A stretch of 64,000 nucleotides of DNA from Phymatolithon calcareum (GCA_977006965.1 OZ345370.1:2108001-2172000), one strand, 5' to 3'; positions 21,242-31,662 are shown, counted from the stretch's first letter. Numbers and translations: made by a program. The notes: generated by a model from the letters alone, not told the origin.

Positions 21242-23497
21242 ATGGCAGATTTCAACTCATCGTCGTCTAATGATGAGTTTCCCCGTGCTCGCTTTGGTGG
21301 GACGCGGGAAACAGCGCTGCGCCGGGACCGCACTCCGTCTGAAGCGTCAGATTCAGACTCCAAGGAAAGCATTTCTGGTGCCGAAGATGGGCTGTATGGC
21401 GTGCCATCGACGTTTGGTGGGACTCACGCACGTCGACGTCGAAAGCGGGCCCGCACTGAAGCTCCAGTTTCCAAAATGACTCGCAAACCTAACGGTCCTC
21501 AAGAAGAACCTGGAGGATGGGAAAAACACACGAAGGGTATCGGTTCAAAGCTGCTGGAGAAAATGGGATTTACTGGTCGCCTTGGTGCACGTGGAACCGG
21601 AATAACAGAGCCGATACAGGCAGCAGCTCGTGAGTACCAGTCTGCCGGCCTTGGGAAGGGGAGTCACCGAGAGAAAAGTGATGCGCAAATTGTTGAGGAA
21701 GAGCGTCAGGCGCGCGAGAAAGAGACCGCTGCCCAATCTACACTGGAGCCCCTAATGCCGAACTGGAAAAAGAGCGGGAGCCGCCGTTTGAGCAAAAAAG
21801 TAGGCGAAAAAGTTCCCAAGGGACCGCCACAGAAAGAACGCATCATTGACATGCGAACCGGCGAGGCACATGAGGTTAGCAGCGTTACCGAAGCTCTGAA
21901 CGAAACTCATCTGCCGTCTCTGGATGCTAATACATCGCCAGAACCGGAAGTTGGACAGGGTCTGGCAGTGCTTCTGGACACAGCAAGAGTGGAGACGCAG
22001 AATGCCGAGCGTGCGCGGGAAACAGAGCAACTCATCATTGACAATGCGCGCCGAGAGCACAAGCGTCTACTTGCGGAGCTGGAGGAAAACCAAGGATTTC
22101 AAACGACACTTGTGAAACTTGAGAAAGAAGTTCGCTCCCTTAGTGAAGCCGCAACCGATGAAGACTTCGCAGCTCTTCTCGAAAAGGATTGCGCGGCAAT
22201 CTTCGAGGAGTGCAAGGCGCAAAATCCACGCTTCTTGCTCCTGGACACTCTTCTACAACTCGCACAGCCCCGCATCCGTGCATGCTTCCACTCCGCAGCA
22301 CGTGCGACTGAAGGCAGCGATGTTGCGTCTGCAACGAGCAATGCCGCTCTCGCAGCTCGCATTCTGCTTGCACTGCGAACCCCACTTTCCGTCGGAACAG
22401 AAGAGCAATATCTACGGCTCTGTGCCCGTACAGTTCTCCGTGAGGCTCGTGCGTACCCTCTGGACGTCCTGAACGCGGACGGCCTCGCAGCATCCATGGC
22501 AGCAGTGAAGGACGCCTTGCATCCAGCGGTATTGTCCACGTTTTGTGAAGACATTCTATTACCCGCCCTCGAGGCGGCATTGCGCCGCACGTCAAGCCGT
22601 GCATCACCGCCGCCACACGTGTGGATTCACGTCTGGCTTCCGGTGGTCGGAGCGGACGCACTGGAGACGCTTTTCCCCTCTATACGCGCTCGTCTGGCGC
22701 GAATACTCGGTGCTTGGGACCCTGCTAGTGGCGTTGACACAACGAAGCGTGCACAGCGCGAACTGCGAGCATGGACCGGCGTCATTCCGCGTCGCAAATT
22801 ACATGCCACAGTGTCACGGTCCGTGCTGCCGAAAATCGTGGCGCATGTGCGACGCATCGACCCCAACTCACGGCTTGAATGCGTGGCTCAGATCGTTGCA
22901 TCTTGGGCGGATATTGCGCCGCAGCGAGCACTCGCGGACGCGCTTCTCCCGGCGCTTTGGGGCGCTGTGCTGCACACTCGCGACGAGCTATTTGCACGCA
23001 CGCGAACGGAGTCGATGGGTGTGATATGCGCACGTCGGTACTGTGCGTGGAAGGACGCGTTGAATGGGTTGCAAAAGTACGTGCGGCACGTGCTTGCCGC
23101 GTACCTTTTCGTGCTTGCCGCGGATGTGCGCTCGAAGGAAAATGCAGCGGTTAGAGGTCGGCTCGCTGGTGCTGATGTGCAGTACCTCGGGGCAAACGCA
23201 TACAGAAGGGAGCGCGTCCATAGACCCCCGCCGGCGGCTGTGCACCCGCGCAGGATGGGGGTGGGTGAGCGGGCGTCGCTTGAGGAGGCGGTTGGAGCGC
23301 TTGCGCAGAGCAAGGGGCTTGCTCTTCTTCCTGACGGGAGGGATCGGGACGGACGAGCGATTTTCAAGATTGGGAAAGTGCGAGTCGTGCTGGATGGAAC
23401 TCGGCAACTGGTTTTAAGGATGCAGAACGCGAATGGAAAGCAAGTTGTGCAACCGGTTACGCTGTCTAGGCTTATGGAAGTTGCGTTCACTGGGTGA
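21242..23497 (+). CDS. TFIP11: TFIP11 homologue, spliceosome disassembly G-patch protein
   Basis: The 751-residue product has a low-complexity acidic N-terminus with FGG segments, then a G-patch at about 93-140 (WEKHTKGIGSKLLEKMGF). A central helical region follows. A long C-terminal GCFC-type domain includes the signature VWIHVWLPVVG and an LRAWTGVIP stretch that parallels the WKDVFTPGSW stretch of TFIP11. In yeast the homologue Ntr1/Spp382 activates the helicase Prp43 to release intron-lariat spliceosomes, and the G-patch is the activating part. Length is close to animal TFIP11 (about 840). The gene is intronless. The only upstream room for a private promoter is the 43 bp after the Gemin8-like stop, or the Gemin8 gene itself. 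Confidence 0.9.
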   Translation: MADFNSSSSNDEFPRARFGGTRETALRRDRTPSEASDSDSKESISGAEDGLYGVPSTFGGTHARRRRKRARTEAPVSKMTRKPNGPQEEPGGWEKHTKGIGSKLLEKMGFTGRLGARGTGITEPIQAAAREYQSAGLGKGSHREKSDAQIVEEERQAREKETAAQSTLEPLMPNWKKSGSRRLSKKVGEKVPKGPPQKERIIDMRTGEAHEVSSVTEALNETHLPSLDANTSPEPEVGQGLAVLLDTARVETQNAERARETEQLIIDNARREHKRLLAELEENQGFQTTLVKLEKEVRSLSEAATDEDFAALLEKDCAAIFEECKAQNPRFLLLDTLLQLAQPRIRACFHSAARATEGSDVASATSNAALAARILLALRTPLSVGTEEQYLRLCARTVLREARAYPLDVLNADGLAASMAAVKDALHPAVLSTFCEDILLPALEAALRRTSSRASPPPHVWIHVWLPVVGADALETLFPSIRARLARILGAWDPASGVDTTKRAQRELRAWTGVIPRRKLHATVSRSVLPKIVAHVRRIDPNSRLECVAQIVASWADIAPQRALADALLPALWGAVLHTRDELFARTRTESMGVICARRYCAWKDALNGLQKYVRHVLAAYLFVLAADVRSKENAAVRGRLAGADVQYLGANAYRRERVHRPPPAAVHPRRMGVGERASLEEAVGALAQSKGLALLPDGRDRDGRAIFKIGKVRVVLDGTRQLVLRMQNANGKQVVQPVTLSRLMEVAFTG

Positions 23498-24268
23498 GCA
23501 TGCTGTGAATTGGCGTAATGGAACGATGTCTTAGTTCAGCTTTGAAAGAACGTTCTAGTGGTAAAGAAGCTGTCGTACTAATGAGCGCGGTATGTTATTT
23601 TGTTAACTTTAATTTTAACTGACATAAAGATGAACTTCACGAGATTGTCTCGTCACTCAACAAAACATATGTGGACGGCACGCAGTCGCGCAACTGGCAA
23701 TTGGCAATGTGGCCGATGCACGCATACGTTCTCAACTCTTCTTTCGGGTTTGCAAATGGCTGCTGTTCGTGAGCTGGGATAAAAACTTTACGTAGTGCTA
23801 ACGAGAAACAATTTTTTGGGAGACGAACTTCGGAGTACAACTCGCAGCTACAGTCCCCGAAATAAAACGATATCCAACTTTTCGACCATTCAAAGAAGCA
23901 TGAACCCAACATAACTACCGAGAGAACATTTGGTTAGAATCTCCAATTGTTCTGCTTTTCTCATGGTTAAGCCTAATTGGGAGGCCAAATTTAATCCAGC
24001 TATCTTTTACAGCTTTTTTTTTAAAGCTGTAAAACTGAAAAGTCTAACTTTAAAGGGACCACAGCATGCACTATACTTTACTAAAGTGAGTTAGCTCACC
24101 CATGTATATAAAATGTAGCTAGTTACAGTAAATATACATGAGTGGGTTTACGAAACGGTAAATCTCGACGTCTCTAGCTCAAGTGCGGCACAACTCAATG
24201 CGACGTGCTGCCCGCCCCGTGGAGCAAGGCAGAGAACTACGACACACTGATGCAGAAATAGCTTACCA
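23498..24268. other. intergenic, one hairpin
   Basis: This is 770 bp between TFIP11 and the 3' end of the oxidoreductase. No gene is seen. It holds the A/T-rich hairpin at 24005-24034 and TATA-like runs near 24105-24140. Confidence 0.5.
24005..24034. repeat. 30-bp hairpin, 12-bp arms
   Basis: The arms TTTTACAGCTTT and AAAGCTGTAAAA are perfect complements around a loop of six T. It could be a transcript end structure for either convergent gene, or a foldback scar. Confidence 0.5.
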
Positions 24269-26081
24269 TCACTGGCAATTAACAATCTTGTCCTTCTTCT
24301 TCGCCAATTTCTCAGCAAGGTCCTGCGAAAGGGCCACCATCGCCATCGTGGGGTTCCACGACCCACCCTGCGGCCACAGCCCTCCTCCCGTAACATAAAC
24401 GTTCTCCGACACTTTCAAACGGTAATCAAGCCCCACCGGTGCGTCGTCGTCCTCGCCAATATGCAGCGTGGAGCTCTCATGCACAAGCGCATCCACCCGC
24501 CTCCCCTCAATCGACGGCCTTTCCTCCATCCACGTCCCCTCGTCCGGCGTGCCATGCCAGTACTGCACGCTCCCCTTCCCGTTAGGCGCGACTGTGTTCT
24601 CGAGCACTTCAAACGTGGCACGATCCATAGCGTTCCAAGTTTCCAGATCGTTCTCGTTCTCCTTAACCTGCAAGAACGAGTTGGTGGTCGGATTGGAATC
24701 ACTCGGATTGTTCCGGAAGAAGTTATCCTTGTTGCGATAGTCAAGCTCGCCCAGTACGGCGCACACAAATACGACGTAATCCTTCGAGGTTACCAGTTGC
24801 GCTCGCGAGGCCGTGGCGACCACGTCTGGCATGTAGCGCAACGCGATCCCGGCGTTCTTCGCGGGATTCCTGTCGCAGAGGGCGCTCATCTGGATGTGGA
24901 ATTGCTGCGTGTAGTCCTTGCCCTTGCCGCCTATGTAGAAGGCGCCCACTTCGAGATCGCGGAACTCGTTGTTGGGGTCGAGGTCGCACTTTGGAATACG
25001 GGCTACAATGGAAGTTATCGTGTGTGCGGAGAAACGCTCACCGATTGAGGTGGCTTCCTTGAAGGAGTTTTGCACAAGTGTCGTTGGCGGTAGGGTGCCC
25101 ATGGCGAGGATTAGTTTCGCTTTTCCGATCGGACATACTCCACGGGTCGTCTGCAATGCTGTCGCAACTCCGTCCTGCTGAATGATTCTCTCCACCGTGC
25201 AGTTGGTGACAATGTGCAGAGGGCTTCCCTTTCCATTCTTCTCAAGTTCCTTCTGGTCTGAAACGTGCTCCAAGATCGGTCCCGGTGTAGCGAACTTTTG
25301 GAAATCTATCCCATTCTCATCAACCCCGCTCGAAGCAAGCGGCGCAGCTTCCGCCCTGTACACACCGGTAGAGGGGCAGATGTTTTTCAACCGATCCTGA
25401 ACGATGTGCTGCAAACGACCATACACGGGTCGCTGCGAGCTGAGGACGTTCACGAGTGCCGGATCCTTAGCTTTATCCACCTTATCTGCGGGCTGCACCT
25501 ACTGGCCAACCTGTCATCTCCTCCTCCGTGGGACGGGGACACCATGCACTCCACAAGGTGGAGCGACCGCCGAAGAAGGGACCTATACCATGCTGCCAGC
25601 GAATGAATCCGTGCGTACCGGCCGTGACGCCGGAGAGCGTCCATGGGAAAGTTTCGGAGAGACCGCCTAGAGTGCTGACGAATGGGATGGGGAGATTCTG
25701 AAAGTGCTCCGGGAGGAAGAAGGGGCCGCGCTCGATCACCAAGATGCGCGCGAAGGGATTGATCTTCAGGGCTCTGTCCAGAAAGGCCAGACTGCAGAAG
25801 CCGGTGCCGATGATTATGTAGTCGAAATCACCGGATTCACGCGCCGCGTTCCACGCCGTGTTGGAGAGGAAGAAGACGTGATCCATCACATTCTGGCCGG
25901 ACGGGGACTGAGGCCCCGGCGTGGGGTAGCCGTGGCCGAGGTTTGCAGACGCGGCGAAGGCCATGGTGGTTACTGCAGAGTTGGGATCGGATGGGGGGCA
26001 GGCGGTGGAACGATGAGCATGCGAGATGTGTTGGTTGGGTGGATCTGTCTGGACTATAGCGTTGTTGTTACTGAACGGCAC
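24269..26081 (-). pseudogene. GMC-type FAD oxidoreductase, one frame break
   Basis: Two minus-strand frames form one protein of about 600 residues. The first (26081-25482; start at Met1 or Met40, 25964) has the FAD dinucleotide motif IIIGTGFCSLAF near 89-100 and ends just after WSAWCPRPTEEEM. The second (from about 25498 to 24269) carries the substrate domain and the GMC C-terminal signature YVTGGGLWPQGGSWNPT, with the conserved Asn-Pro. GMC enzymes oxidise alcohols or sugars with FAD. The break falls within about 20 bp around 25482-25500 and needs a net one-base correction. Both halves are otherwise clean, so this may be a sequencing error, a recent mutation or programmed shifting rather than old decay. 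No ordinary-length intron fits. A pyranose-oxidase-like subgroup is possible but not shown. Confidence 0.75.
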
Positions 26082-26117
26082 TGTCGGTCGGGCTCAACAA
26101 TGAGAATATATGCCGCA

Positions 26118-26143
26118 GCAGGGAACAACATGTTGTTCCCTGC
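26118..26143. promoter_or_regulatory. 26-bp perfect palindrome upstream of the oxidoreductase
   Basis: The half-site GCAGGGAACAACA is followed at once by its exact reverse complement. It lies 37 bp upstream of the most distal oxidoreductase start and 154 bp upstream of the Met40 start. This suits a dimeric regulator site or a 5' UTR hairpin; no protein is known for it. Confidence 0.5.
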
Positions 26144-26815
26144 AGGGTAAATAGATAGCATCTCAGTTCTTGTAATGTGTCGTGTAATGACTTCTTGTAA
26201 TGAACAGCCGTTCAATCCAAAGTGCGAACGGCAAATGAAACATACAGTATACCTGTTCTGTATACATCCATGCATCCATTGAGAAATGATCGAGCCGACT
26301 TTGCTATCTGTTCCTTACAGTCGGTACTGTACCGTTGAGGTAAAGGCAGAGCGAGTAGGTGGTACTTTGGCCTGTCTGCCTGCCTGCTTTCAGCACCTTA
26401 CCGTTTTGACGAGGAGAGACGCTTAAACGTCACCAAACCCCGCCGACGACCTGCTCATATCAGAAATTGCATGGCTGATTCTTTCGTTCTCCGGTTAGAC
26501 TGTGAATGTGTGCAGCATGACATGACCTCACGATATTTATCTTTCTCGATCGAGACCGAGGACAAAAAAATGAATACTGCCCTAAACCCTAACATTGACT
26601 GTGTTACCACTTAGTCTCGTTATCTGCTGCGCGCTTGTTCAAGTCGCTTGCAACGCACGCCATTTACAGTAGGAATTCTGCTCTCTGATCATAAAAAGTA
26701 TGATTTTTCAAAAAAGTGCGCAATCCATCCTCTCACTTCTGTCGAGTCAATTGAGTCTTCCACTTCCACTCCTCCTTCGACACAGCCGAGAAACCGGGCT
26801 AGCATCATCCTGGAA
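26144..26815. other. divergent intergenic region
   Basis: This region lies between the oxidoreductase (-) and the hydratase (+), so both promoters should be here or partly in the oxidoreductase leader. It contains the palindrome nearby, a GTACTGTAC motif at 26324-26332 and three GTAATG words near 26175-26205. No TATA box is evident close to 26816. Confidence 0.4.
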
Positions 26816-27673
26816 ATGTATCGGTCTCTGCCTTCCTCAACCTTCAGTGCCGTGGCAAGATTTTTAAGTACTGCATCACATCCCGGCCCCCACTATCGCG
26901 GCGCCCATCTCTCCGTGCTTGCCACTGAGACGCCACACGTATTCGACCTGCAGCTTCATCGTCCCTCGCACCGCAATGCCCTGTCCCAAGCTGCCGTGGA
27001 TGACCTAGAGGCCTGTCTACAAGCCGTACACAATAATCTGCCTCGCGCGCTAATAGTACGTTCAACCGACCCGCGTGCCTTCTGTGCCGGTGCCGACCTC
27101 AAGGAGCGCAAAACCCTGTCAGAATCCGCCGCCCGTACGTTCACCCTTCGTCTCCGAGAAGCGTTTTCCAGACTTGCAGCCCTATCTGCACCGACGATTG
27201 CGCTGGTCGAGGGTGCGGCGCGCGGCGGCGGTGCCGAGTTGGCACTTGCATGTGATATCCGTATTGTTGGTCCCGATGCTTCGTTCGCGCTGCCAGAGGC
27301 ACAGCTTGGCATCATTCCGGGGGCTGGAGGTACTCAGCGACTGGCGAGACTTGTGGGGGCTGCGAGGGCATTGGAAATTATGTGGTCAGGTAGAAGTGTA
27401 GGTGCCGATGAGGCGGTAAATATCGGCCTGGCGCAGTTTGTGGCGTCGGGGGAAATGAGTGCGGGTGAGAGGGCTGTGCAGATTGCCGGACAGTTTGTAA
27501 ATTCAGCACCGGGCGCTGTACGGCTTGTTAAAGAAGCTGTTCAAAGGGGAATGGAGCAAAATATGGAGGAAGGACTAAGGGTGGAGTGGGAGTGCTATGA
27601 ACATACGTTTGGGACGAAGGAGCGTGCGGAGGGAATTGCAGCGTTCAATGAGAAGCGACCTGCCCGTTTTTAA
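26816..27673 (+). CDS. enoyl-CoA hydratase family, AUH-type, probably mitochondrial
   Basis: The 285-residue protein (start 26816) opens with MYRSLPSSTFSAVARF, rich in Arg and Ser and free of acids, a plausible mitochondrial presequence. An upstream Met at 26648 is possible but adds an unlike extension. The crotonase fold is clear: the oxyanion-hole AFCAGADLKER, the GGGAELALACD motif with one catalytic Glu, and LPEAQLGIIPGAGGTQRL with the second. The C-terminal FNEKRPARF closely parallels the end of AUH. AUH hydrates 3-methylglutaconyl-CoA in leucine breakdown; ECHDC2 is the alternative family member. Both catalytic Glu residues are present, so it should be active. Confidence 0.9.
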   Translation: MYRSLPSSTFSAVARFLSTASHPGPHYRGAHLSVLATETPHVFDLQLHRPSHRNALSQAAVDDLEACLQAVHNNLPRALIVRSTDPRAFCAGADLKERKTLSESAARTFTLRLREAFSRLAALSAPTIALVEGAARGGGAELALACDIRIVGPDASFALPEAQLGIIPGAGGTQRLARLVGAARALEIMWSGRSVGADEAVNIGLAQFVASGEMSAGERAVQIAGQFVNSAPGAVRLVKEAVQRGMEQNMEEGLRVEWECYEHTFGTKERAEGIAAFNEKRPARF

Positions 27674-28562
27674 GTCAATTCCTGCCATTTGTTCCACTTG
27701 CGCTTGAAATGTCTTTGTCAAGTGCTTGACGGCTTTTTTTTGTGATGCATCCATTCTGAATGACCGTCGCCGTGCACGCCGTAAGTTTTAGAGGCTTATT
27801 CGCTGGGCACATGCGTAGGGGGCAGCCGCTCTGACTAACATTCGAGCTCGGCTGTTCTGCCAGCCGATTATATTTGACGATACTTGCCTCAAGCTTTCAT
27901 GCAGCAAATTGCGCAAGAAATGAATAATTCAGCCGAGCTCCAACGGCCATCGTTCCGACCCTGTCTGCCAACTTACTACATTACAAGTCGCACCATCGCA
28001 AATCTCTTTGACGCGCTCCCGGTTCAGCCGTTTGTGACACATGTACCCATGCCCCCTCGACTGGGATTGCATGTCATTCGGAAGTGACCGAGTCGGCTTG
28101 CAGAGAGAGGTGGAGGCGGACTTTCGGATCCAGATGTAAATGTGAAAAATTTGTGTAGCAGAGATGATTGGCTTATACAAAATTTGGTATGAGGCCAAGA
28201 TCGAGCAATACGTATGTGGCAGATAATTACTTGGCCGTTCGAGCAGCGTGAATCATCAGGAGGTCCTATCATAGGACCACCTATAGTTATTCTCCATGAT
28301 AATATAGTGTGCACACATGAAAGAGCGCTTCCTTTCCACGTGTTCGAAACACGCCCAGCGGGGCACATTTCCCAAACACGGAACGAAAAGGCAACCAAAA
28401 CTTCCCGTCCCATCTCTCTGTTCTGCTCACCTCACACCAACCACACCATCGCCCTCTTTTCCAACTCCCTGCACTACTGTACGCTCTCTGCACACAGTCA
28501 ACTCCACCCGTGCTCGCCCGTGTGCCAGTCAACCCGCGCCTGTGGCGTCGTCGTGTGCCACA
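27674..28562. other. intergenic upstream of the arrestin-RING gene
   Basis: No protein is recognised. The frame of the next gene stays open from 28317, but the extra 82 residues are low in conserved features, so this region probably contains its promoter and 5' UTR. Confidence 0.4.
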
Positions 28563-31115
28563 ATGCCAGAGGCACACGCCCATTCCTCGCTGACACTGGA
28601 GGCGTCCAGCGCTCGCATTGCTATGCAAGCAGGTTCTCCCCCTCCCGGTGGTTATGCACAGTTTGCATACTCGGCGGTTGAACGCGCCGCCACTGCCGCC
28701 GCTGCTATCGATGCGCCCTCGCTTCCATCCGCACCTCCTTTGCCTTCGCGACCACAGTTTGTACGCTCGAGACGTGATCGGTCGCCGAGACCTGCTCTCG
28801 ACTTGCGTTCTGGGGTTGTATCACTGCCCAGACATGCTATGCGATACGACCGATTGCATCACCACTCCGCACGAATGGGGCCGTATCAATGTCAGGGACA
28901 TGTGTGGACTTCGCTTCGGAGAGGACAGGCTGGACACTCTCAACAAGTTCATCATCCACAATCTCAAACGCATCAATTTCCGGCGGCTGTTCTTGTGCAT
29001 CAGCATTTGTCACCTCACTCACTGCATGTGACGGTTCCTGTTTCGGCTCCTTCGCCACCGCCTCCACCTCCTGCGTCGCCCGCTCCTTCGCAACGCGATT
29101 ATTCTGGCGTTCGAGTCAGGGGTGGTCATGGACATCCTGTTATTCATGCCGTTCAATCACCGCATCCGCCGCTTTCCATACCGCATCAACCGGGGCTTTT
29201 CAACCGACATCAACCTATGCATTACGCTCGCGACATATTCGCACCGGGACCGCATGTCAGAACTTATGCTTCACTTCATGATGGTCGCGATCCGCATCGA
29301 CAGAAAGTTAAATATGTGAACCCGTCGTTTGCAAATGAGAGTACGTTTCTGGCTGTTTGTCCTGCTGGTGTTGCTACTGTTTCCGTCCCGCAGCGATTAC
29401 ATCGACCGGGAGATGTTGTGACGGGAAGTGTAGTCTTTCATTACTCCCCTGGCTTGAGTCGTGGTGATGTGTCTATAGTAGCTATTCCGAACGTTTGGGT
29501 GTGTTGCGAAGTTGCGCGGCGTCAGGTGAATCCCAACTTCTGTGGAAATGCACCTGCACCTCCGCAGGATATTTCGAATATTCCTGTGCCGCATGGCAGA
29601 CGACCTTTTGTGTATCATCACTATGTGAACCAGCGTGATCATGAAAACTGGAGGCCAGTGGGGCTTGTGCATGCTCCGTTTAACCATTGTTCGGATCTTA
29701 TTCGCGGTGACAATGGTGCGCCGTTTAAAGTACCTACTGTCACTACTGCAAGACGACTTGATGATCAACGCGATGCGTTTGACTTTGAATTTGTACTGCC
29801 CGATGACCTTCCGCATTCGCATTCTTGGCCAGATTCTAGTCTTGGTCATGGTGCGTTCATGGATATTCGATATCGGCTTATGGTGTCGTTTGAAATACAA
29901 CCGTGCGCTCCGACTTCACATTCTGCTCCGTCAGCTGAACATTCATCAGGTATGCAGCAGCAATCGTACTTGTATACTCCATCCACGAGCGTTGCGTATC
30001 TTCCAACGTCTTCTCCATTTGTTGTGAATTCTATAACCCCGTCTTCAGCGGACAGTAATGCACCGTCGAATCGCGCTACGGTGGGAAACTCAAGCACAAG
30101 TGTTGGAAGCGTGCCAAGCTCCACTATGGCCACTGTTGGCGCAGATTCTGCACGATACATGGTGGTGTGCGAGTCATATCTTCTCGTGGCATCTTCTGTG
30201 ATGCCAAACCCCGACGTATATCTTTCTCGCAGCGATTTGAGACTGAGCCCAGAGACGCGCAAAGTCGCTTCCTGTTTCCTTGACTCTGCACAGCAAGAAA
30301 TTCGGGTGGAAGTTCTGCAACCAGCCGCGCGACTCGATCGGCCTATGTCGGTGCGCGTAACTGTATTTGCGGACAGGCATCTGTCAACTGTTACTTGTCG
30401 GTGTGGGATTGAGGAGAGTGTCTTTTTCGGCGCGAGCCCGACAAAGCGTTCCTCGTCTGTGGTGTCCCTAATGCAAATGCGTCAATCGGTATCAAATGGA
30501 CAAGCTGTCTTTCTATTCACGCTCGCACCACAGGCGGACCAGCTGTATCCGACATCTATAGTCGGCCCGCTTGCCGTGCGTCACGCAGTTGTGGCGTATG
30601 TGTCTGAGTATACCATTGAAAGGCCTTTCACAACCGCAGGCAGTAACACATTCTGTGCGCGTGGACGACCAGCATTGCATGTGGAGCTTCCGATTGCGCT
30701 GCGACCGTCGGTCACACCATTGGACCCCAACGCGTACGCTTCGTCACTTGCCGCGCCTGTGATGCTTTCTCAACCACCGCCAATGCCGCAAGGTCGAACA
30801 AGGCAATCCGCATTCGACGGGCTAGTGTTGCGACGTGAGGTTCCGCACGGGGTTTGCCTGCGTCGGCGTAGTGCGTCGGTCACTCCGAGACCCAGGCCGA
30901 AATTGCTGAAGGTTGGGGTGAGGGAGGAGGATAGTGAGGACGATACATGTCCGATTTGTATGACGGAGGTTGATCCTGGGAGTGATATTGGAACATTGTC
31001 ATGCAATCATTATGGACATAGAGAGTGCATGGAAAATATGGTGGAGTTCTCGTACAGGAATCGAAAGGATGTACTGTGCCCCATCTGTAGGCGTCGTGCG
31101 ACACATGTGTGTTAA
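28563..31115 (+). CDS. arrestin-like protein fused to a RING-H2 E3 domain
   Basis: The 850-residue protein is taken from 28563 (MPEAHAHS); 28317 would give 932. The first third is Pro/His/Ser-rich and disordered. An arrestin-like domain follows: PQRLHRPGDVVTGSVVF (N-domain strand), then FDFEFVLPDDLP and FMDIRYRLMV, which match the core pattern of alpha-arrestins. More beta-rich sequence follows. The last 55 residues are a RING-H2: CPIC, CNHYGH, HREC and CPIC, with all eight zinc ligands. Alpha-arrestins normally recruit HECT ligases through PxY motifs to ubiquitinate membrane cargo. Here the ligase module is in the same chain, so it could act alone as a cargo adaptor plus E3; that is inference. 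The gene is intronless. A decayed copy lies at 34430-35690. Confidence 0.85.
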   Translation: MPEAHAHSSLTLEASSARIAMQAGSPPPGGYAQFAYSAVERAATAAAAIDAPSLPSAPPLPSRPQFVRSRRDRSPRPALDLRSGVVSLPRHAMRYDRLHHHSARMGPYQCQGHVWTSLRRGQAGHSQQVHHPQSQTHQFPAAVLVHQHLSPHSLHVTVPVSAPSPPPPPPASPAPSQRDYSGVRVRGGHGHPVIHAVQSPHPPLSIPHQPGLFNRHQPMHYARDIFAPGPHVRTYASLHDGRDPHRQKVKYVNPSFANESTFLAVCPAGVATVSVPQRLHRPGDVVTGSVVFHYSPGLSRGDVSIVAIPNVWVCCEVARRQVNPNFCGNAPAPPQDISNIPVPHGRRPFVYHHYVNQRDHENWRPVGLVHAPFNHCSDLIRGDNGAPFKVPTVTTARRLDDQRDAFDFEFVLPDDLPHSHSWPDSSLGHGAFMDIRYRLMVSFEIQPCAPTSHSAPSAEHSSGMQQQSYLYTPSTSVAYLPTSSPFVVNSITPSSADSNAPSNRATVGNSSTSVGSVPSSTMATVGADSARYMVVCESYLLVASSVMPNPDVYLSRSDLRLSPETRKVASCFLDSAQQEIRVEVLQPAARLDRPMSVRVTVFADRHLSTVTCRCGIEESVFFGASPTKRSSSVVSLMQMRQSVSNGQAVFLFTLAPQADQLYPTSIVGPLAVRHAVVAYVSEYTIERPFTTAGSNTFCARGRPALHVELPIALRPSVTPLDPNAYASSLAAPVMLSQPPPMPQGRTRQSAFDGLVLRREVPHGVCLRRRSASVTPRPRPKLLKVGVREEDSEDDTCPICMTEVDPGSDIGTLSCNHYGHRECMENMVEFSYRNRKDVLCPICRRRATHVC

Positions 31116-31393
31116 TGCTAACAGTGGTCATGCTGGGTGTGACTAAAGCTTAAAATAAATGCGAGTCTTGGGGTCAGTTTGTTGTTGTCAAAGTGAAGTC
31201 ACAATGGTAGGTCTTCCGCCAAGTTGTGTGACGTGAGGTTGGTTCACTGAACACTTGGTCTCCTTTGGCAACACTGCACAAATGTCGTTTTTACACCTGT
31301 TGCCACATTGTGGTGAACTGTTTATTCATTTTTACAGATGAGAATTGTGAAGTGGGCAAATTAGACGCGCGCGGCTAAGATACATACTCGCTT

Positions 31394-31508
31394 TGTTGGA
31401 GGTTTTGGTGAGAAAAGAGTTTTGAACTGCATCGATATCCACCGCGGTGACCACTGACATGGATTTCGATGCAGCTCAAGATTTCTTCTCTCACCCAAAC
31501 CTCCAACC
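31394..31508. mobile_element. foldback/MITE-like element, about 49-bp inverted arms
   Basis: The left arm begins TGTTGGAGG and the right arm ends CCTCCAACC. The two are about 80% complementary over about 49 bp around a 16-bp spacer. A related half-copy lies at 34021-34076, beside the arrestin-RING pseudogene. No clear target duplication was seen. Confidence 0.7.
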
Positions 31509-31662
31509 ATGCGATATCATATGATACGTAGAAGCATCCATCACAGAAGTCAATACCAGGGGAACATTCCCCTGTCCATACTTTACTACTGTTCATGTAC
31601 AGTACTTTTTACTTCCGCTAGAAGATATGACACTTGAATGGTCCTCGTATCAGTCACCGGGG

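Noticed and set aside
25482-25500. 10-base or 17-base GT..AG stretch as a real intron
   Set aside because: Far below any known spliceosomal intron length; only the 10-base version restores frame. A base-level error or mutation is more likely.
28317-28562. 82-residue N-terminal extension of the arrestin-RING protein
   Set aside because: It is low-complexity and lacks conserved features; 28563 is a reasonable start, although the longer form cannot be excluded.
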